Origin: Dioscorea cayenensis subsp. rotundata
Lineage: Eukaryota; Streptophyta; Magnoliopsida; Dioscoreales; Dioscoreaceae
Length of the DNA stretch: 64,000 nucleotides
Assembly (NCBI RefSeq): GCF_009730915.1
Contig: NC_052475.1
Location: 23,931,016-23,995,015 of the forward strand
Reading direction: 5' to 3'
Below, piece after piece: positions 58,206 to 64,000 of the stretch (position 1 is its first letter; every line of letters begins with the position of its first letter). The notes under the pieces were generated by a model that saw only the letters and a program-made list of their open reading frames with translations, was not told the DNA's origin and did no database searches. The translations under genes and the position numbers were made by a program.

Positions 58206-59920
58206 ATGGCTCGATCAGCATTGGAAGAGACTTCCGAGTCTGGTGCATTCAATCGCACACCATCAACTTTTCGGAGTTTAATTTCAAGAGATAAGACATC
58301 TCCTTTTCCTGCAGAATCTGGTAGGTATCATCTATATGTATCATACGCATGTCCGTGGGCATCCAGGTGTTTAGCATACTTAAAGCTCAAAGGGCTGGAC
58401 AATGTAATCAGCTACTCGGTGAGTCTCATAACAGACTTTCGAACGTTTTGAATAGCTTCTCCTGTTCTAAACATATTCTGATGATTATCCAATCTGTTTA
58501 TAGTCTGTAAAACCAAAATGGGAAAGGACCAAGGAAACTGATGAGCATTATGGATGGGTTTTTCCTGCTTCTAGCATGGAAGAACCAGGAGCTGAACCTG
58601 ATAAGCTAAATGGAGTTACAAGTATCAGAGCTCTTTATGAGTTTGCAAGCCCTAATTATTCTGGAAAATATACTGTTCCAGTAAGTGTCAAAAGCATCCT
58701 ATTATTCTATTGCATATCCTTTCAGTTTGTTTGGACATATCTGCTATGCTTCTTAATCAAATGCAATGGCAGGTTCTTTGGGATAAAAAGCTTAAAACAG
58801 TTGTCAACAATGAAAGCTCGGATATAATACGTATGATGAACACTGAGTTTAATGATATGGCAGAGAATGTGGATTTGGATTTATACCCTACTCATTTGCA
58901 GCCTCTTATTGATGAGGTCAATGAATGGGTATATGATGGAATTAACAATGGTGTTTACAGGTGTGGATTTGCTAAGAAACAAGAGCCTTACGATGAGGTC
59001 ATGTTTGTTGCTATTGCAGTTCATCTTTAATGAACTATAAATTTTCTCGTGCTATAATTAGTTGTTGCTTTCATCTCATTTGCCAAAATAGGCAGTCACA
59101 AAGTTATATGAAGCCTTGGACAAGTGTGAAGAGATACTAAGCAAGCAGCGGTACATTTGTGGGAATGTGTTGACTGAAGCTGATGTGCGCTTGTTTGTCA
59201 CTCTCATAAGATTTGATGAGGTATAGTTCATCTCTTAAGTGAAGAATATTTCTTTTTGGTCCTGATGACTTTAATCACATTTCGTAATGGTATTTTCAGC
59301 CCTCGTACAATATTTAGTTTTTGTAACTGGAAGCAAAAACTTATTCAAATCCAAAAGCAGATGCAATTTCTAGTATTCAAATTAGAAGTGTCTTATTTAT
59401 GGTAGTTTTACATTAAGCAAGTATATCCAAGACATTAGTATTCAAATCAAATGTAGCATATTTGATGCCTTGCTTTTCCTTTGTTTAGTTGCTGACAAAA
59501 TAAAGCACAGCTGAAGTCAGAATTTGATAATAATTTTTCAGTCAATTTCCAGAATTGGCATTCAGAATTACTCATCTTAACTATTTTTCTTTGACAGAAC
59601 TCAATTTACTGAGTCAGTTTCCCTGCATAACTTTGTTAACAATGTTTTAGTTGCTAACTCACCTCATTCTTTCATATTTCATGCAGGTTTATGTTGTTCA
59701 TTTCAAGTGCAACAAGAAGCTGATACGAGAGTATCCAAATCTGTTCAACTACACCAAAGACATATACCAAACCAATGGCATGAGCAGCACCGTTAACATG
59801 GAACACATCAAGAAGCACTACTACGGAAGCCACCCATCCATCAATCCATTCGGTATTGTTCCAATTGGTTCCAACATCGATTTCTCTGCTCCTCATGACA
59901 GAGCTCGCTTTGCCCCTTAA
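58206..59920 (+). CDS. Glutathionyl-hydroquinone reductase (ECM4/Xi-class GST), copy C
   Basis: Five exons: 58206-58418, 58504-58680, 58773-58997, 59092-59220 and 59687-59920, phase 0 throughout, giving 325 residues. Catalytic Cys49 lies in YACPWASR. This copy keeps the canonical C-terminal block [17 protein letters not shown] and [17 protein letters not shown], so it is the best candidate for the ancestral activity, reduction of glutathionyl-hydroquinones. Small differences from A and B include MARSALEE at the start and SVKPKW at the exon 2 start. Exon and intron lengths are almost the same as in copies A and B, which points to recent duplication. Confidence 0.93.
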
Positions 59921-60436
59921 AAAACTCCCAATGAGTGTTCGTGCCCACCTTTCCATATATTTATCAACTTATGAATGTGTTTTCTTTCCTATGTGCTCAA
60001 TTGTCTCATGTGGAGAAGAACAACATCCTCTGTTTTTGAATGCTTGCTTCTGTATGCTAAACTAAAGCATGTTTGTCCCCCATCTTCACTCTTTCTCTCT
60101 CTCTCTATTTATATTTCTAAAATAATTATGTGAGTTTGTATCTAGATTCCAGACTTCATTGAAAACTATTTTATTACTGTAATGGTATGCAAAGGTGACT
60201 GGTGAAGTGAGGGTGAGACAGGCATCACATGAAACCACATGGTTTTGTCTTGTGAGTACTCTTTTATGGTCCATTTACTGTCTGCTTTAGAATCTATGCC
60301 AACAGGGTCATCTACACCCGCACCCTGGCCAACCAAACGACAAACTGGTAAAATATAAACTCTGGTTCTCTATCACATTGTCTTACATCCAAGTCCTATC
60401 TCCATTGTTTTTGTTTCAACAAATAAGGAGAAAGGA

Positions 60437-61297
60437 ATGGCAAGAAGAGCTGAAGCACTCTCTTCTTTCCCAGTTCTCTCTGTTGCGCTGATGCTGCTGG
60501 CTTTCACTTTGGGTAAAACTTATCAACTTCACTCCTTCCTTTTGAACATGCTCTTTGTTTAGTAGAGTATGGTTTTTAGTCACTGTTACTCAATGATTTC
60601 CTTCTGCCTTAGTTTATCAGCTTCACATCTGAACTCAATGTTGTAATTTTAAATTGGAAACTGTCAGATCTGCAGATTAGATTACATTTTCTCTTTTGTC
60701 ACTTGTCATAGTTCAAGCTTGAACTTCATTTGTGCTCATTTGACACAACAACAATGAATTTGAGTTTGCTTTTGTCTCATTCCTGTTAATTTAATTGTGA
60801 TTATTCCACAGGAGGGACTGTGAAGTTGGTGCAGGGTCAGGTAAGTTTCAAGCTCCTCATTATTCCTGAATATTTTGAAGCAATAAGAAACATCAAAATT
60901 CCTCATCTATGATGAAGTATGCTCATGTTCATATTTTTTCCTTGCAGAAAACATGGTGTGTTGCAAAACCTTCACTGGATGAAGCAACTTTGCTGCTAAA
61001 TATCAACTATGCCTGCTCTCAGGTGGACTGCAGTGTATTGAGAAAAGGCAGTCCTTGCTTCAACCCAGACAATCTCATTTCTCATGCATCTGTGTCCATG
61101 AATCTCTATTACCAATCAAAAGGGCCGAAATTCCTGGAATTGCAACTTCAAGAACACCGCACTCATTGTCATGACTGACCCAAGTAAGAACAACTCATCA
61201 ATCCAATTCATTATTAGATCTCAATGAAATTACAGAAATGAGAACACTCATTCTTCTTGTTGTTTCTGCAGGTTTTGGTAGCTGTGCTTATGCGTGA
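60437..61297 (+). CDS. X8-domain (CBM43) secreted protein, unit 3, with a one-base shift
   Basis: Four exons: 60437-60512, 60812-60840, 60948-61183 and 61272-61297. X8/CBM43 proteins bind beta-1,3-glucan (callose) in the cell wall. Exon 1 is a signal peptide (MARRAEALSSFPVLSVALML). Exon 3 starts KTWCVAKPSLDEATLLLNIN, then YACSQVDCSVLRKGSPCF and NLISHASVSMNLYYQSKG, the X8 core. At 61121-61127 (AGGGCCG) there is one C more than the family frame needs: as written the frame turns to PKFLELQ and stops at 61178, while the other frame continues RNSWNCNFKNTALIVMTDP and, across the intron, SFGSCAYA with a stop at 61295. Either the gene is newly broken and loses its last two cysteines, or this is a base error in the assembly. 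Confidence 0.85.
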
Positions 61298-62860
61298 CAG
61301 GCATCCAAGTAGAATTATTTGTTGCATTTATTTGCTTGTTGAGAACCATATCTAGACCTTAGTCATGAATGCCATTCATGTTGTTGATGTATCTTAACCT
61401 TTTAATTTTTCAATGATTAAAAAAACAAAAGATGGCCCATTTTATTTCCGTAACTATTATGCCTTGCCTTGCTTGTACTTCATATGAATAGCTTTCTGGA
61501 ATGTGGTTGCCACCATGAATGCAGAGATTCCTTCCTGCCTGTCACACTGAAAAAGAGTCTGCAGACCTGGGAATGTGTTATTGTTATAAAAGAATGGCTG
61601 ATAATTCTCATTTCCTGAACAAAATGTCTTGTTTTATTGCAAGCAGAGAAACTAAGAAATAAATGGAAGAAAAAAGACACCTGACTCCCTTGCTCTAAAT
61701 CAAGAAACAGTTCTTACAGCTTGAAGGGATTCAGGGGTGGCTTCACCTCTTAAACTTGAAGGAAATTACATGAAGTTAAAAACACTAGGGTTAGTAATTT
61801 CTGTTGCAGAATCTAGTTTGGAGAATACAATGACTTGTAATATCATGTGATGGTACAGTGATTTATCACAATAGGCATATCTTTCTCTAGTGTACTCAAA
61901 ATGTTAGCACCATCTTCTTCTTTGCCTTGAAGGAAATAAAGAAGCAACAACCAGCAAAAATTTCCATTTCTCCAATGCAATTTCCTCAGCGTGATTGATG
62001 GTCAGTCAGACTTCAGAGACTTTCTGTTAATGATTGCGAAAGATGTTTTTTTCCTCGCTATCGTCTACAATGACAATTAGTAGAAAGAAGCACATCAGAA
62101 AATTCACAAAATTTCGACATTTAATCAACCAGACACTTGACTAATAGTAATTCAGGACAGAAGCTTATATGGTTGCCCTGACCGCATAGACTCTATACCT
62201 GCAAGGATAAACAGATACTGGGCATCAACTGCATAACCACAATATAATACCCCATTCAGAGACAAATTTCAGCTGAGAAAATACGCAGCATTTAATGCAT
62301 CATGAATCACAGAAAACAACCTAAAGTCGAGATTTTCTAAAACCAGAACAACTTAACAAAATAGTCCCACAGAAAACAATATATGAAAACTTGCAAGCAT
62401 AATCCCAGTGAAATAATCCTTGAATATATATAGACAGTATGCTTCCTGGAACAGCAAGATAAATATGATCAAGTGCAAGAACATAGTGACAACCAGAAAA
62501 TGAGGATTACTTCCGCAAAAGAAAACAACTATTGTATCTATCATCGTTTCAAAATCAATGGCTCCAACTTTCAAGAGGTTATGGTGTTATACCATCTAGT
62601 GGACAATGAAAAGTTGGTGCTTTATCAACATGCCCTTTTATAGTAGCATGAGTGCTAGTTAATGGATAAAAATTTAATTCCATGCACCTCTTAGATTTCT
62701 CATGAATGACTAACTGAAACTAAACAGGTAAAAACATGAGAATAAAGACCTTAGCTACAGAGCTATGAATTCTATTATGAGAGGAAAAAAGGATTATTAT
62801 GGTAGAATGGGAGGAGTTACCTTTACACTAGAAGAAAAAAATGAGAAGGGATTCTCGAGA
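61298..62860. other. Convergent intergenic region at the right end of the array
   Basis: Holds the X8 3' UTR and the 3' UTR of the minus-strand gene at 62861. I see no coding sequence and no recognisable repeat. Confidence 0.45.
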
Positions 62861-64000
62861 TTAAGAGAAGCTCTCCTTCCATTGATCAGGCAAGGAAGTT
62901 TTAAACACTTGAAGGAGCACTGATTTCTGCTTCTTGGTCAACTTGTATGTCTCATACCCTTTCGAGATTCCAAGCTTAAGGGTTTTATGCCCATACTCAA
63001 CAGCATTCTTCCTAGTAGAGCACAACAAGGTTGATGGCTTTGGCTCAGTTTTAATCTCAGCACATTCCACATCATTATCCTCTTTACCATCTATTTTAGC
63101 AAGGCTAGAAGTTTCGTTTGATGAGTCACATGCTTCTTGTTTCTCCACATTTTCACCCATAGGCACTCCTTTTGAGCTCTTTTCACTGCTCTCCTTGTTG
63201 CCACTTCCCCACCACTTAACTGTCACAGTTGATAAGCCGTTCACTGGAAATCCAAACTTAAACTCATCCATATAGGAAGGGATGTGTCTCGTGCTACTTT
63301 GGAATGTATTGGCCCATCCATCTTGTGAAAACCTCGCTACTTGAGGTTGTGCAGTGCTACCTACCATCGGAATCCCTCGCTGCAATTTAGATGGGTCCTG
63401 AGTAAGGCCTGCTGTCTTATTTGGAACTTGACTGCCACTGTGACCAATATCAAAGTAAATCAGAAGAAGCAAAAACTAATGCACGATCATCTAATCTGAA
63501 CAACGCGAAGAAGAGAAATGCCAGCTAAACTCATATAGGGTACAAAACATGTGTACTATGAAGAAAAAACAGTAGAGCTTCACCCACAAAGTTAATGATG
63601 ATGAAACTGAAGTTGGTAGAAGCATTTTGGAAACATCAATCTTTTGTTTTGCCATATTTGATGGATCCACAAACTCATTGGCTCCTTCCCCACCAGAATC
63701 CTTTTTAATATCATCAGCAGTTTTCCCAGCAATAAACTGAAAACAAAACATCATACAACATAGGCCAGATTATAGGCTGTTTGCAAATACACACATGATG
63801 TCTTAACCAAATCATCATATTTGATGAAAACCAGTTATGTTGATTCAACCTCCCAAATAAACACTAATCAAACATAGATGAATTGCAAAACAATTTAATG
63901 AAAAGTTGGAAAGGACCAGAGTTTCACTATCACTAATCAGAATTGTACGAGTACATGATAAGGGCCATGTATGTCCAAATGTCAATCAACTGAGGTTCAC
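62861..64000 (-). CDS. Unrecognised plant gene, last exons only
   Basis: Minus-strand gene whose 5' part lies beyond the window. The last exon (about 63437 to 62861) reads QVPNKTAGLTQDPSKLQRG, IPMVGSTAQPQVARFSQDGW, HIPSYMDEFKFGFPVNGLST, a Ser/Glu-rich low-complexity middle, and GYETYKLTKKQKSVLLQVFK then TSLPDQWKESFS before the stop. An upstream exon (about 63735 to 63590) reads FIAGKTADDIKKDSGGEGAN and KQKIDVSKMLLPTSVSSSL. No membrane segment or known catalytic motif is visible. The exon junction could not be fixed: the best donors (TTT/GTGGGT or TGG/GTGAAG) and the TCACAG or GGCAG acceptors disagree in phase. I do not name the family. Confidence 0.6.

Overview
The window is nuclear DNA of a flowering plant. 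Genes have short exons with GT-AG introns, intergenic DNA is AT-rich with many TA microsatellites, and the families are plant-specific (CLE, WRKY IIb, SWEET, AHL, AWPM-19, X8). Low GC and the gene set make me lean to a non-grass monocot such as a yam (Dioscorea), but this is a weak inference.

Left half (1-26300), ordinary single-copy genes. In order: the 3' end of a CCDC130/YJU2-type splicing-factor gene; a CLE signalling-peptide gene; a broken fragment of a geranylgeranyl diphosphate synthase gene; a minus-strand probable non-coding transcript carrying a bulged near-perfect miR166 site (a candidate target mimic, the most interesting single item here); a MAPKKK17/18-like kinase with an ABRE just upstream; a BAP31-like ER protein; an AWPM-19/PM19-like membrane protein; a SWEET2-like sugar transporter whose third exon carries an extra T; a small acidic single-pass membrane protein; a group IIb WRKY factor; and an AT-hook (AHL) protein. 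ABA/stress themes recur (MAPKKK17/18, PM19L), but I see no operon-like linkage.

Right half (25300-61300), an AHL - glutathionyl-hydroquinone reductase (GHR/ECM4) - X8 block present three times in tandem. Unit 1 has an intact AHL and GHR copy A but no X8. Unit 2 keeps only the AHL 3' UTR, GHR copy B and a truncated X8. Unit 3 has a broken AHL, GHR copy C (the most canonical) and an X8 gene with a one-base shift. All three GHR genes read as complete five-exon genes.

Mobile elements account for much of the extra length. An about 8 kb L1-type LINE lies in unit 1 and itself holds a 1.5 kb hAT element with a perfect 8-bp target duplication. A Ty1/copia fossil splits the unit 3 AHL copy; a PIF/Harbinger element sits in one of its LTRs, and a hAT MITE sits inside that, each with its own target duplication. 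At least ten short retroposon tails share the LINE's 3' terminal motif. The right edge holds the last exons of a minus-strand gene I do not recognise.
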